This document shows, piece by piece, positions 26,015 to 33,632 of a stretch of 33,685 bases of DNA (position 1 is the stretch's first letter; each line of letters starts with the position of its first letter). This DNA is from MGIIb-P sp963934015 (GTDB taxonomy: Archaea > Thermoplasmatota > Poseidoniia > Poseidoniales > Thalassarchaeaceae). The stretch lies in the NCBI GenBank assembly GCA_963934015.1, contig CAWVWT010000024.1:1-33685 (forward strand). Reading direction: 5' to 3'. Below the pieces are notes generated by a model that was given only the letters and a program-made list of their open reading frames with translations, was not told the origin of the DNA and searched no databases. A program made the translations under genes and the position numbers.

Positions 26015-27124
26015 TCATTCATCTTCCGAAAATGCATCGAGAGTGGCTTGTCTATTGGGAGGGGCTTCTAAGTCTCCAACTCGAAATCCAACCAATCGAA
26101 CAGATCGTGTTGTGTCGTAGACATTGGCTAGTAATCGAGCCGCAATCCGCTGGAAGGTTTCTTCATCATCCATCGATACTGCCAAACTCTTTGCATGTGA
26201 TATCGTTTCAAAACCTCGATACCGAAGTTTAACTTCGATATTTCGTGCAGTGATTTCGAGGTGTTGCAATTTCCTAGTGACCTGTGTGATGAGGTTCCCT
26301 AGCATATCGAAAACGACCTCTGTTTCATCGACATCATGAGAGAAAGTTCTCTCTTTGCCAATGCTTTTCCTTGACCGTAATGCACTGACTTCATTTGAAG
26401 AATCACCTTCAAGAATTCTCCAGAGCACTTGTGCTCTTCGTGACCCGACAGCATCAGTAATCAAATCAGGCCCTTCCCGATAGGCATCAGATAGCATCAT
26501 GAGGCCAAGTTCCCCTAACATTTGCGCAGCCTTGGGTCCAATCCCTGGCACCGCCCTACAAGGGTGTGATGAGAAAAACTCCTGTAATCCACCTGGGGGG
26601 ACGAGGAATATCCCGCCTGGTTTTCGTGCCTCACTTGCCATTTTTGCAGCAACTCTTGTTGGTCCGATTCCAAATGATGCACTTAATGAAATATCATTCT
26701 TTATCAGTATCTGTAGTTGCCTACAGAGTCCTTCAGCACGATTCCAATCTCCATCACATCGGTCGGTCACGTCAAGGTAAGCTTCGTCAATACTTGCTTG
26801 CTCAAACTTGTCCCCATGCTTTGACAATATTGCCATCACTCGATTTGACGCACGCCTATACAATCTGTGATTACCCCGACGATATAGGGCGGGGCCCAAG
26901 GGTTGCCCTGGACAACGTCGCCACGCTTCAGAAATAGGCATGGCACTTCGAATACCAAATTCACGGGCTGCGTAATTACAGGTTGATACAATACCCCGTC
27001 CTTGACCATTTTTAGGATCACTACCGATGATTAGTGGCATAGCCGGGTCCAAATTGTGGTGTAGGGTTTCAACAGCCGCAAAGAACGCATCTAAATCACA
27101 ATGGATTAGAATCCGCTCTCGCAT
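26015..27124 (-). CDS. dinB: DNA polymerase IV (Y family)
   Basis: This is a lesion-bypass DNA polymerase. The catalytic acidic residues sit in IHCDLDAFFAAVE (Asp10) and in SIDEAYLDVTD (Asp113, Glu114). A helix-hairpin-helix in the thumb region reads AVPGIGPKAAQMLGELG, and a little-finger domain follows (about 230-350). The last residues, QATLDAFSEDE, fit a PCNA-interacting peptide (Q-x-x-L-x-x-F), which archaeal Y-family enzymes use for recruitment to the sliding clamp. ATG 27124 is preferred because the family begins with this strand; an upstream TTG at 27151 would add nine residues. It lies 34 bp after the SerA-like gene on the same strand, so the two may share a transcript. It has 369 residues, typical of Dpo4/DinB. 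Confidence 0.92.
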   Translation of the reverse strand: MRERILIHCDLDAFFAAVETLHHNLDPAMPLIIGSDPKNGQGRGIVSTCNYAAREFGIRSAMPISEAWRRCPGQPLGPALYRRGNHRLYRRASNRVMAILSKHGDKFEQASIDEAYLDVTDRCDGDWNRAEGLCRQLQILIKNDISLSASFGIGPTRVAAKMASEARKPGGIFLVPPGGLQEFFSSHPCRAVPGIGPKAAQMLGELGLMMLSDAYREGPDLITDAVGSRRAQVLWRILEGDSSNEVSALRSRKSIGKERTFSHDVDETEVVFDMLGNLITQVTRKLQHLEITARNIEVKLRYRGFETISHAKSLAVSMDDEETFQRIAARLLANVYDTTRSVRLVGFRVGDLEAPPNRQATLDAFSEDE

Positions 27125-27158
27125 ACTACCAATTGGAAATCGATGGCTCAAGAACTCT

Positions 27159-28142
27159 TCACCTGAGAACTGCTCGATTCAGTACCGATTGTGGGATTTC
27201 ACCATCAAAGAATCCGATGAGTAAATCTGCCATCTCAAAACCGATTCTCGCTTGTGCCTCTTGGGTTGCTGCACCAATGTGGGGGGTGCCATGAAATTTT
27301 TCGTGTTGGATGAGTGGGTTGTCGCCAGCAGGTTCCACCTCAAACACGTCGAGCGCACAGGATGCTAGCGTCCCATCTTCCAATGCCATAAGGGCATCTT
27401 CTTCATTGACGATTCCACCTCGTGCGCATGAGACCAGGTGGTTGCCGCATTCAGTTCCATCCGCACCGATTGTAGGCATCATTCCAAGGGTCTCAGTATT
27501 GACAAGGTGGTGAGTTTCATCAGTTAAATTGCAATGGATTGCAATGTGTGTACACAAGCGAAATACATCGTTTACATCCCCGTGTAGGACACAATTTTGC
27601 TCCGTGGCGATTTGTTTGGGTAAATAGGGGTCATAGGCATGCAATTCCATGCCAATTGCTTGTGCAATGCGGCCGACACCTTGTGCAATACGACCGAATC
27701 CAATGAAACCGAGTCGTTTGCCAGACAATTCAGTTCCTCTGAGTACTTTCTTCGTCCATTTCCCTGCACGTAAATCACGATCAGCGGTAGGGATATGTCG
27801 AGTCGAAGCGAGTAGATGCCCCAATGTTAATTCAACCACAGATTGTGTGGATGCGCCAGGTGTATTGCAAACTAGGATACCGGCAACTGTAGCCGCGTCT
27901 AAGTCAATATTGTCTACACCAACACCCGCTCTACCAATGAGTTGCAATGAGGGGGCTGCTGCAATTGTATCAGCGGTCATTTTAGTTGCTGATCGTATGA
28001 CTACTGCATCAAACCCGTCCAGATTTTCAGGACTCAAATCAACTTCATGACCTGCATCAAGCAGTTTTGCAACAGCTGCTTCAGCCATTCCATCGGTCAC
28101 TGCAATCCGGGCCACAGTTACCGGAGTTTGTGTGCACCCCAT
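27159..28142 (-). CDS. serA: D-3-phosphoglycerate dehydrogenase-like 2-hydroxyacid dehydrogenase (short form)
   Basis: NAD-dependent oxidation of 3-phosphoglycerate is the first step of serine synthesis. Residues are numbered from ATG 28142 (327 aa). The nucleotide fold shows GKRLGFIGFGRIAQGVGRIA. The catalytic triad of the family is present as Arg241 (CARGGIVNEEDAL), Glu270 (ALDVFEVEP) and His288 (GTPHIGAAT). The substrate-side motif RAGVGVDNIDL is also clear. There is no C-terminal ACT or intervening domain, so serine feedback through ACT is not expected; a different 2-hydroxyacid as substrate remains possible. The start is uncertain: in-frame ATGs at 28142, 28148, 28154 and 28160, and GTG at 28115, are all available. 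The gene diverges from sodN with only about 43 bp between. Confidence 0.85.
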   Translation of the reverse strand: MGCTQTPVTVARIAVTDGMAEAAVAKLLDAGHEVDLSPENLDGFDAVVIRSATKMTADTIAAAPSLQLIGRAGVGVDNIDLDAATVAGILVCNTPGASTQSVVELTLGHLLASTRHIPTADRDLRAGKWTKKVLRGTELSGKRLGFIGFGRIAQGVGRIAQAIGMELHAYDPYLPKQIATEQNCVLHGDVNDVFRLCTHIAIHCNLTDETHHLVNTETLGMMPTIGADGTECGNHLVSCARGGIVNEEDALMALEDGTLASCALDVFEVEPAGDNPLIQHEKFHGTPHIGAATQEAQARIGFEMADLLIGFFDGEIPQSVLNRAVLR

Positions 28143-28185
28143 CAACATACGCATGTTCATAGACGGCACTCGTATGGGTCACCTC
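28143..28185. promoter_or_regulatory. Short divergent spacer between the serA-like gene and sodN, with an inverted repeat
   Basis: The two genes point away from each other across about 43 bp, so their promoters must overlap this spacer or the coding starts. AACAT (28144-28148) and ATGTT (28153-28157) form an inverted repeat with four bases between, a possible operator. No clear TATA box or ribosome site is seen, which would suit leaderless transcripts. Confidence 0.3.
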
Positions 28186-28641
28186 ATGTCAAAAGAACTG
28201 TTGCCGATAATTGATGCCGAAGCCCATTGTGATGGTCCCTGTGGAGTGTACGACCCTGCAAGTGCCCGAATCGCCGGTGAAGCGGTTCAATCGATGACCA
28301 AGAAGATGCTCGCCTTAGAATGCCCTGACACTAACAATGGTGGTGCCATGGCCGCCTACGTGAATACAATGTCTCGTTATGCATCGATTAAGGAAGAAGA
28401 AGCACAAAAGTGCAAGGATGAACTTCTTGTCCTTTGGACTGATTTCTTCAAACCACAACACCTGGAATCCATACCAGATCTCCACAATACATTCTGGCAA
28501 GCAGCTAAATTGTGCAGTGCATGTAAGGTCGAAGTTTCTTCAGAACACGCGCAAGAACTCATGGATGCGATTGAAAATATCCACAACATGTTCTGGGACA
28601 CCAAGGGCCGAAGTGAAATTTCGTGGATTCGCGCGAGTTGA
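28186..28641 (+). CDS. sodN: Nickel superoxide dismutase precursor
   Basis: NiSOD converts superoxide to peroxide and oxygen with a nickel centre held by a nine-residue hook. The hook is complete here: His14, Cys15, Pro18, Cys19 and Tyr22 in HCDGPCGVYDPASAR. A 13-residue leader (MSKELLPIIDAEA) precedes His14 and must be removed to free the histidine amine that binds nickel. The rest forms the expected helical bundle; the mature chain would have about 138 residues, slightly longer than Streptomyces SodN. The HCDGPC form is the one common in marine cyanobacteria. ATG 28186 is chosen because it gives the usual short leader; ATG 28174 would add four residues. Its stop codon overlaps the sodX start (TGATG). 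No secretion signal is seen, so it acts in the cytoplasm. Confidence 0.95.
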   Translation: MSKELLPIIDAEAHCDGPCGVYDPASARIAGEAVQSMTKKMLALECPDTNNGGAMAAYVNTMSRYASIKEEEAQKCKDELLVLWTDFFKPQHLESIPDLHNTFWQAAKLCSACKVEVSSEHAQELMDAIENIHNMFWDTKGRSEISWIRAS

Positions 28642-28925
28642 TGAAGTTGAACCACGTACAGGTTCGTGTCCATGGTGATAGCATGTGGCCAACTCTGAAG
28701 GCAGGCCAGTACGTCAATGCCATTCGTGACATCACCCCGGTCATTGGTGACATTGTCATTGTCAAACACCCACTGAAAAATGCTACAATCATCAAACGAA
28801 TCAAAAGATTTGATAGCGCTGGGATGTTCATCGAGGGTGACAATCCGGATCCACTAGGGAGTGAGGATTCACACAATTTCGGACTCGTCCCTACCGCTTC
28901 GATAATCGCTATCATCAGAGATTAA
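28641..28925 (+). CDS. sodX: Nickel-type SOD maturation protease (signal peptidase S26-like)
   Basis: SodX removes the SodN leader so that the nickel hook can form. This small 94-residue protein has the serine/lysine dyad of the signal peptidase family: Ser14 in HGDSMWPTL, and a lysine (probably Lys52) in ATIIKRIKRF. The box GDNPDP with SEDSHNFG near the C-terminus matches the family's last conserved region. It has no transmembrane helix, which suits a cytoplasmic substrate. ATG 28641 overlaps the sodN stop by one base (TGATG), a classical coupling arrangement; a GTG at 28623 would add six residues inside sodN. The pairing with sodN makes the assignment firm. Confidence 0.92.
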   Translation: MKLNHVQVRVHGDSMWPTLKAGQYVNAIRDITPVIGDIVIVKHPLKNATIIKRIKRFDSAGMFIEGDNPDPLGSEDSHNFGLVPTASIIAIIRD

Positions 28926-28966
28926 TGCCCGCTTGAGTTAAGACTAGATGGTGGGGCATCACCATT

Positions 28967-30139
28967 GTGGCAGAGAACTTCACAAGCCTACTTATTGCCG
29001 TGGGCATATTGTTGACCCCCGTAATTCTTGCTCTGCCTTTGCGATTCTGGTGGACCTACCGAGTCGGGAATGAACCGGAACACGTCCGATACCGCCGTTG
29101 GGTTCGCCAAGTACTCGATGCCGGCGAACCTCTGGCGACACGACGCCAAGAATTAGACCACCTCGCCAGAGGATTACCAATCGATGCGTCCCGCCAAGGC
29201 CGTATCGAAATGGATGTATTACACCCCCTGAAATTACCGCATTTTATGCTTCTCCCAGTCCTGATTCTTTCACCTCTAGTCGGGTTAATTGGTGCCATCA
29301 TTTTCGTGCTACTTTTCCCCTTAATATTGGTCGCAGAGTGGTTACTGATTGACCGGGGAATACTATCCAGAGTGGTAAACCTCGTCATGCGGGTGATGCA
29401 TTGGGGAATTATTGGAATACATCGGCTGGATAAAGGAGTCCGTGATGAAGATGCGATGGTCGAGCATATGCACCGCCTCCCGACTACTGCATTTCTCGGA
29501 CTATTTTGTTACCTCATCGTCTCATACATGCCCTTACCTACATGGGTTGGAATATCCCTCACCGTTGTACTATTCCTCATACTGACGAGTGTCATTGTAA
29601 TCGTCAAAGCCGCCTCACATGGCGAACTTGTTTTCGCTGATACCAGTCAGAGGCGAATGCAACCAATGGAACGCTTGGTTGATGACATTCTTGCACCCGT
29701 TGTGGGTTTAGGTCTTCTATTCTTATTGAGCCGTCAACTATTCCTGACACAAATTGGTGAAAGTAATTCAATTTTTGCAGATCCAATTTGGTTTGCTGGG
29801 ATTGTCCTCATCGTCCTCTATAGCGCAGCTGCAGTAGCCATCATGGTTGAAATTTCGTTCTTTGCTGGCCTTCGTTCCGATAGAGTTCGAATGGTATTTC
29901 AGAACCAAATTGTGGAATTACATAATCCTGTATTGTATGCTTTCACAAGAGAGCATGATCGAATGGAATTGAATCCATTACGGTCATTGAAAGAGCATCT
30001 TATTTTCAACGGTGACGAGTTTAACAAACAAGACACTTTCAGTTTTGAGGATATGTTGCGTACACCATCCACGCTCCAAGAGGGCGAATACGCAATACCA
30101 CCTGAGAAACCAAACCTGGAGAAATTTGAGGGTGTTTGA
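28967..30139 (+). CDS. Unknown polytopic membrane protein
   Basis: I do not recognise this 390-residue protein. About six to seven hydrophobic helices are visible (about 7-26, 92-128 possibly as two, 173-190, 193-215, 240-260 and 276-299). They are separated by a basic cytoplasmic-looking loop (30-85, rich in Arg) and followed by a polar C-terminal tail of about 90 residues. No channel, transporter or enzyme motif is apparent. The start is GTG 28967 (VAENFTS), 41 bp after sodX. Co-transcription with sodN/sodX is possible but not compelled by spacing. Its stop codon abuts the stop of the convergent Fe-S carrier gene with no base between. Nickel transport would be attractive beside sodN, but no His-rich or NiCoT-type motif supports it. 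Confidence 0.72.
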   Translation: MAENFTSLLIAVGILLTPVILALPLRFWWTYRVGNEPEHVRYRRWVRQVLDAGEPLATRRQELDHLARGLPIDASRQGRIEMDVLHPLKLPHFMLLPVLILSPLVGLIGAIIFVLLFPLILVAEWLLIDRGILSRVVNLVMRVMHWGIIGIHRLDKGVRDEDAMVEHMHRLPTTAFLGLFCYLIVSYMPLPTWVGISLTVVLFLILTSVIVIVKAASHGELVFADTSQRRMQPMERLVDDILAPVVGLGLLFLLSRQLFLTQIGESNSIFADPIWFAGIVLIVLYSAAAVAIMVEISFFAGLRSDRVRMVFQNQIVELHNPVLYAFTREHDRMELNPLRSLKEHLIFNGDEFNKQDTFSFEDMLRTPSTLQEGEYAIPPEKPNLEKFEGV

Positions 30140-30529
30140 CTAGCGGAATGACTTTCCACAACTACAAGCTTTCTGCGCGTTGGGGTTGATGACTTTGAAT
30201 CCGCCACCCATCAGGCTATTGACAAAATCTAGCGTGATACCCGACAATTGAACACTGTCCTTATCGTGAATCGCAATCGTAACCCCATCACAGGAAATAT
30301 ACTGCCACCCCTCTTCACCAGGGCGGTTCTGAATTTGTAAATCATACATGAATCCGGAGCATCCACCTCCAAGCACACTGACGACGAGAACATCCCCTTC
30401 ATCGGCATTCCCCATGGCCCCTTCCATCGCACTCATCGCGTCATCAGTCACATCAATTGTGACGGGTACGACTTCAGTATTCTCCGCCATGGGGATGGCA
30501 AAGGTCGAGCCACAGTCATCTTCGGACAT
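30140..30529 (-). CDS. A-type Fe-S cluster carrier (ErpA/IscA/HesB family)
   Basis: A-type carriers accept Fe-S clusters from the scaffold and hand them to target enzymes. The three family cysteines are present, in LGGGCSGFMYDLQ and in the C-terminal CSCGKSF; DSVQLSGITLDF and NPNA also match. The protein has 129 residues, with an approximately 20-residue N-terminal extension that includes an extra Cys (MSEDDCGS). GGAGGG about 8 nt before ATG 30529 is one of the clearest ribosome sites in the window and fixes the start. The gene lies 25 bp after the molybdopterin oxidoreductase gene on the same strand. It may therefore serve that enzyme's cluster, though it could equally be a general carrier. 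Confidence 0.9.
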   Translation of the reverse strand: MSEDDCGSTFAIPMAENTEVVPVTIDVTDDAMSAMEGAMGNADEGDVLVVSVLGGGCSGFMYDLQIQNRPGEEGWQYISCDGVTIAIHDKDSVQLSGITLDFVNSLMGGGFKVINPNAQKACSCGKSFR

Positions 30530-30554
30530 AGTGTGCCCTCCATGCCACCCGATT

Positions 30555-32819
30555 TCAATCCTTGTGTTGTTTAAGACTCACTTCAACCCACTTTGAAGTT
30601 GGTGTATTACTACCCTTGGCAACCGAGTCAAGCGGTACCAATACATTTGCTTCTGGGAAGTAAGCTGCCAAATTCTTTCGTGGAATGTCATACGGGACAA
30701 CTTTCCACCTTTCTGCTAGAATTTCTCGACCTGCAAAGTGACTGGTTAAATCAACCACATCCATAGCAACTAAACCCAATTCATTCATGTCTTCGGGATT
30801 CATCATTACAATCCGACGCGAATTGTAAATACCCCTGTAGCGATCATCCATTCCGTAAATGGTAGTGTTATACTGGTCGTGACTGCGCACAGTCATCAAA
30901 ATATATCTGTCATCCGGAATTGAACGTTCGAGTAGTGTATGTGAATGGATGATTGCTTTGCCAGAAGGTGTATTCCATGTGGGTCCGTCGCGTGGTCCAT
31001 TTGGCAAATAAAAGCCACCTTTATTACGGACCTGTGCATTGAAATTGGTGAAGCCGGGAATCACAGCTTCGATGAGGTCTCTTGTGACATTGTGATCATT
31101 TGAGAATGACATCCAATCAAATGGCATATCACCAAAGCATTTCGCACCAATGTAACTGATAATCGCAGGTTCACTAAGCAAGTCGGGTGATGCAGGTGGA
31201 AGTTTCCCCGTAGATGAGTGAACAACCCCCATTGAATTCTCAACACTGACAAATCCCGCTGGGTCGATTTCAGTTCTCCCCAGACAAGGCAAAATAAGGG
31301 CTTGCCTGCCGGTGACAAGGTGACTTCGATTCAATTTTGTCGATATTTGGACCGTCAAATCAATTTCCCTCAAACCTTTTGCGACCTCTTCTGTATCAGA
31401 CATTGCAGAGAGAATATTTCCACCTAGTGCCATAAACAGTTTGACTTCTCCCTTCCGCGCTGCCCGAACAAATTCCACGGAATCATAACCGGGTTTATGC
31501 GGCATCTGAATTCCAGTTTCGCGTTCGCATGCATCAAGGAAGGAAATGGGCGGATGGTGGTTGATGCCGACAGTCCGATCGCCTTGCACATTAGAGTGAC
31601 CTCGGACGGGGCATGCCCCCGCCCCTGGTCTGCCAAAATGCCCTCCTGAGAGCAATATGTTTGCTATTTCTTGAATTGTAGCGACCGCATTTTCGTGCTG
31701 TGTAATCCCCATTGCCCAGCAAATAATGAGGTTCTCAGATTTAGATACAGCCCTGCCGAGAGATTCGATTCGGGTCTGTTCGATTCCACTTTGAGTGACA
31801 ATCTCATCCCATGATGTTGCTGCAATATGGGAGTTCCATTCTTCAAACCCTTCAGTTTGCTCATCGATAAATTCCCAGTCTACCTCGCCTTCCTCGAGAA
31901 CCACCTTTGCGATTCCTTGTAAGAGGGCTTGATCGCCACCGACTCTCACTGGAAAGTGGTCATCTGCAATCGGGGTTCCTTTCCCTAATAATCGAATGAT
32001 TTCTTGTGGGTGCTTGAATCGGTTCAATCCAGTTTCCATCAATGGGTTGATACTGATGACAGACCCGCCATTTCGTTTTGTACTCGCTAAAGCAGACAGC
32101 ATTCGTGGGTGATTGGTACCTGGGTTCTGCCCGATAACAAGTACCAAATCTGCGGAGTCAAAGCAATCTAGGCGAACAGTTCCCTTCCCGATTCCAATTG
32201 AACCTGACAAACCCACACCACTTGATTCATGGCACATATTACTACAATCGGGGAGATTGTTAGTACCAATTTGACGTGCCAGCGTACCCCAGAGAAATGC
32301 GGCCTCATTAGATGCTCTTCCCGATGTATAGAGAACTGTTTGATTCGGGTCGCTGATATCATCAATGGTCTCAGCAATCATACAAAAAGCATCTTCCCAA
32401 CTCACTGATTGGTAGTTATTCGAACCTTTACGGAGAACCATTGGATGAGTAATTCGTCCAAGCTTATCCAATTGCATATCGGATAATTGTGACCATTCCT
32501 GAACTGTTTTGGCAGACAAACGCTTCGGTGTCAGACGCTTCTTAGTTGCCTCGGTAGCGAATGCTTTGGCACCATTTTCACAGAATTCAAATCCAGAACG
32601 ATGGTGATCCGGATCGGGCCAAGCACAGCCTGGACAATCATATCCGTCAAATCGATTTACAGTCCGCATCGTCTTGATAGTTCTGGAAATTCCGGCTTCT
32701 GCCAAACCGATTCTGAATGATTTTACGACCCCTTGGATTCCAGCAGCAATCTGTTTAGGTTTACGAATTTTCAGATTTTCAACTGCGATAGGTGATTGTG
32801 CCTCTACATTTTCCCTCAT
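30555..32819 (-). CDS. Molybdopterin oxidoreductase, YdeP/FdhF-like alpha subunit
   Basis: This 754-residue protein belongs to the formate-dehydrogenase-alpha-like group typified by E. coli YdeP, which binds a bis-MGD molybdenum cofactor; the true substrate of the group is poorly known. Diagnostic segments are FDGYDCPGCAWPDPD near residue 80, FEFCENGAKAFATEATKKR, TSGRASNEAAFLWG, PDCSNMCHESSGVGL, LVIGQNPGTNHPRML, GMGITQ-like AMGITQHENAV, and GAGACPVRGHSNVQGDRTVG. The C-terminal cofactor domain contains TVRSHDQYNTTIYG. Only the CPGC pair and FCENG are seen where true formate dehydrogenases have a full Cys4 cluster motif. There is no Tat signal, so it should be cytoplasmic. AAGGGG about 9 nt before ATG 32819 supports the start. 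It follows fdhD by 18 bp and precedes the Fe-S carrier. Confidence 0.9.
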   Translation of the reverse strand: MRENVEAQSPIAVENLKIRKPKQIAAGIQGVVKSFRIGLAEAGISRTIKTMRTVNRFDGYDCPGCAWPDPDHHRSGFEFCENGAKAFATEATKKRLTPKRLSAKTVQEWSQLSDMQLDKLGRITHPMVLRKGSNNYQSVSWEDAFCMIAETIDDISDPNQTVLYTSGRASNEAAFLWGTLARQIGTNNLPDCSNMCHESSGVGLSGSIGIGKGTVRLDCFDSADLVLVIGQNPGTNHPRMLSALASTKRNGGSVISINPLMETGLNRFKHPQEIIRLLGKGTPIADDHFPVRVGGDQALLQGIAKVVLEEGEVDWEFIDEQTEGFEEWNSHIAATSWDEIVTQSGIEQTRIESLGRAVSKSENLIICWAMGITQHENAVATIQEIANILLSGGHFGRPGAGACPVRGHSNVQGDRTVGINHHPPISFLDACERETGIQMPHKPGYDSVEFVRAARKGEVKLFMALGGNILSAMSDTEEVAKGLREIDLTVQISTKLNRSHLVTGRQALILPCLGRTEIDPAGFVSVENSMGVVHSSTGKLPPASPDLLSEPAIISYIGAKCFGDMPFDWMSFSNDHNVTRDLIEAVIPGFTNFNAQVRNKGGFYLPNGPRDGPTWNTPSGKAIIHSHTLLERSIPDDRYILMTVRSHDQYNTTIYGMDDRYRGIYNSRRIVMMNPEDMNELGLVAMDVVDLTSHFAGREILAERWKVVPYDIPRKNLAAYFPEANVLVPLDSVAKGSNTPTSKWVEVSLKQHKD

Positions 32820-32837
32820 TTGTGAAACCCCTTGAAA

Positions 32838-33632
32838 TCAGTCCTGTAAACGCCATGAGCCTGTATACACATTAAATCTGTAATCTCTGGCAAAACCAAT
32901 CAGGGTAATACCATGCTGTCGTGCTAGTTCGATTGCAAGAGTGGTAGGTGCCCCAATTGCGATAATACAGGGTGAACCGGCCATCACTGCCTTCTGAACC
33001 ATCTCAAATGATACTCGCCCACTCAATACGAATCCCCTATCAGATAGGGGTAACTGCGTTATTGCGCGACCGATTATTTTGTCCATTGCGTTATGCCGCC
33101 CCACATCCTCAGCAAGATCCGTGATCAAAGAGTCATCGCTAAACAGAGCAACCGCATGAACCCCCCCCGTGGAATCGAAAACGGATTGCTTTTCTCGTAG
33201 TCGATTCAATAGTGAATCAATTGAATCACTGCTGATAGTAAATCCATCTAAAGAAATAGCCGGTGGGTGACGGGCTAGCATTGCATCAAGTGATGCTCGA
33301 CCACACACGCCACATGAACTTGAACGGACAAATCCCCGGGTGTGTCCGTCGATGGAAATTTGGCCAGTAATTTGAATTACATTGTCATTAATATCAATTT
33401 CATCAATATCCGTAAAATCAGAAAGCAATCCCTCGGAGTAGAGCAAGCCGAGCGCCAACTCACGATCTTGACCAGGGGTCCGCATGGTCGTAATCCATGG
33501 TTGCCCATTGATGTGAATCTCGAGGGGCTCTTCCACGGCAACAATTTCCTCGAGTGGATGGGCTCTACCATTCGTCACGCGCTGAGCGGCCACACGCTCC
33601 TCCATACACACCCGTGTGCGGTGACGCTTCAT
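32838..33632 (-). CDS. fdhD: FdhD sulfurtransferase for molybdenum cofactor activation
   Basis: FdhD passes sulfur from IscS to the molybdenum cofactor, which formate-dehydrogenase-type enzymes need for activity. The conserved Cys pair is in SSSCGVCGRASLD. Further family marks are VEEPLEIHINGQPW, RTPGQDRELALGLLYSEGL, STGGVHAVALF, EDVGRHNAMDKIIG, and FVLSGRVSFEMVQKAVMAG with APTTLAIELA. At 264 residues it is normal for the family. ATG 33632 is the first in-frame start; ATG 33605 would shorten it by nine residues and still leave the conserved part intact. It is the first gene of the apparent operon fdhD, oxidoreductase, Fe-S carrier. About 50 bp of A/T-rich sequence upstream reaches the window edge and probably holds its promoter. 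Confidence 0.94.
   Translation of the reverse strand: MKRHRTRVCMEERVAAQRVTNGRAHPLEEIVAVEEPLEIHINGQPWITTMRTPGQDRELALGLLYSEGLLSDFTDIDEIDINDNVIQITGQISIDGHTRGFVRSSSCGVCGRASLDAMLARHPPAISLDGFTISSDSIDSLLNRLREKQSVFDSTGGVHAVALFSDDSLITDLAEDVGRHNAMDKIIGRAITQLPLSDRGFVLSGRVSFEMVQKAVMAGSPCIIAIGAPTTLAIELARQHGITLIGFARDYRFNVYTGSWRLQD

Noticed and set aside
28967..30139. Nickel transporter annotation for the gene after sodX
   Set aside because: No HX4DH NiCoT motif or His-rich loop is present; only the position suggested it.
32200..32250. Selenocysteine at the molybdenum-ligand position of the FdhF-like protein
   Set aside because: The candidate position reads as a normal Cys codon (NMCHESSG), and there is no in-frame TGA in the gene.
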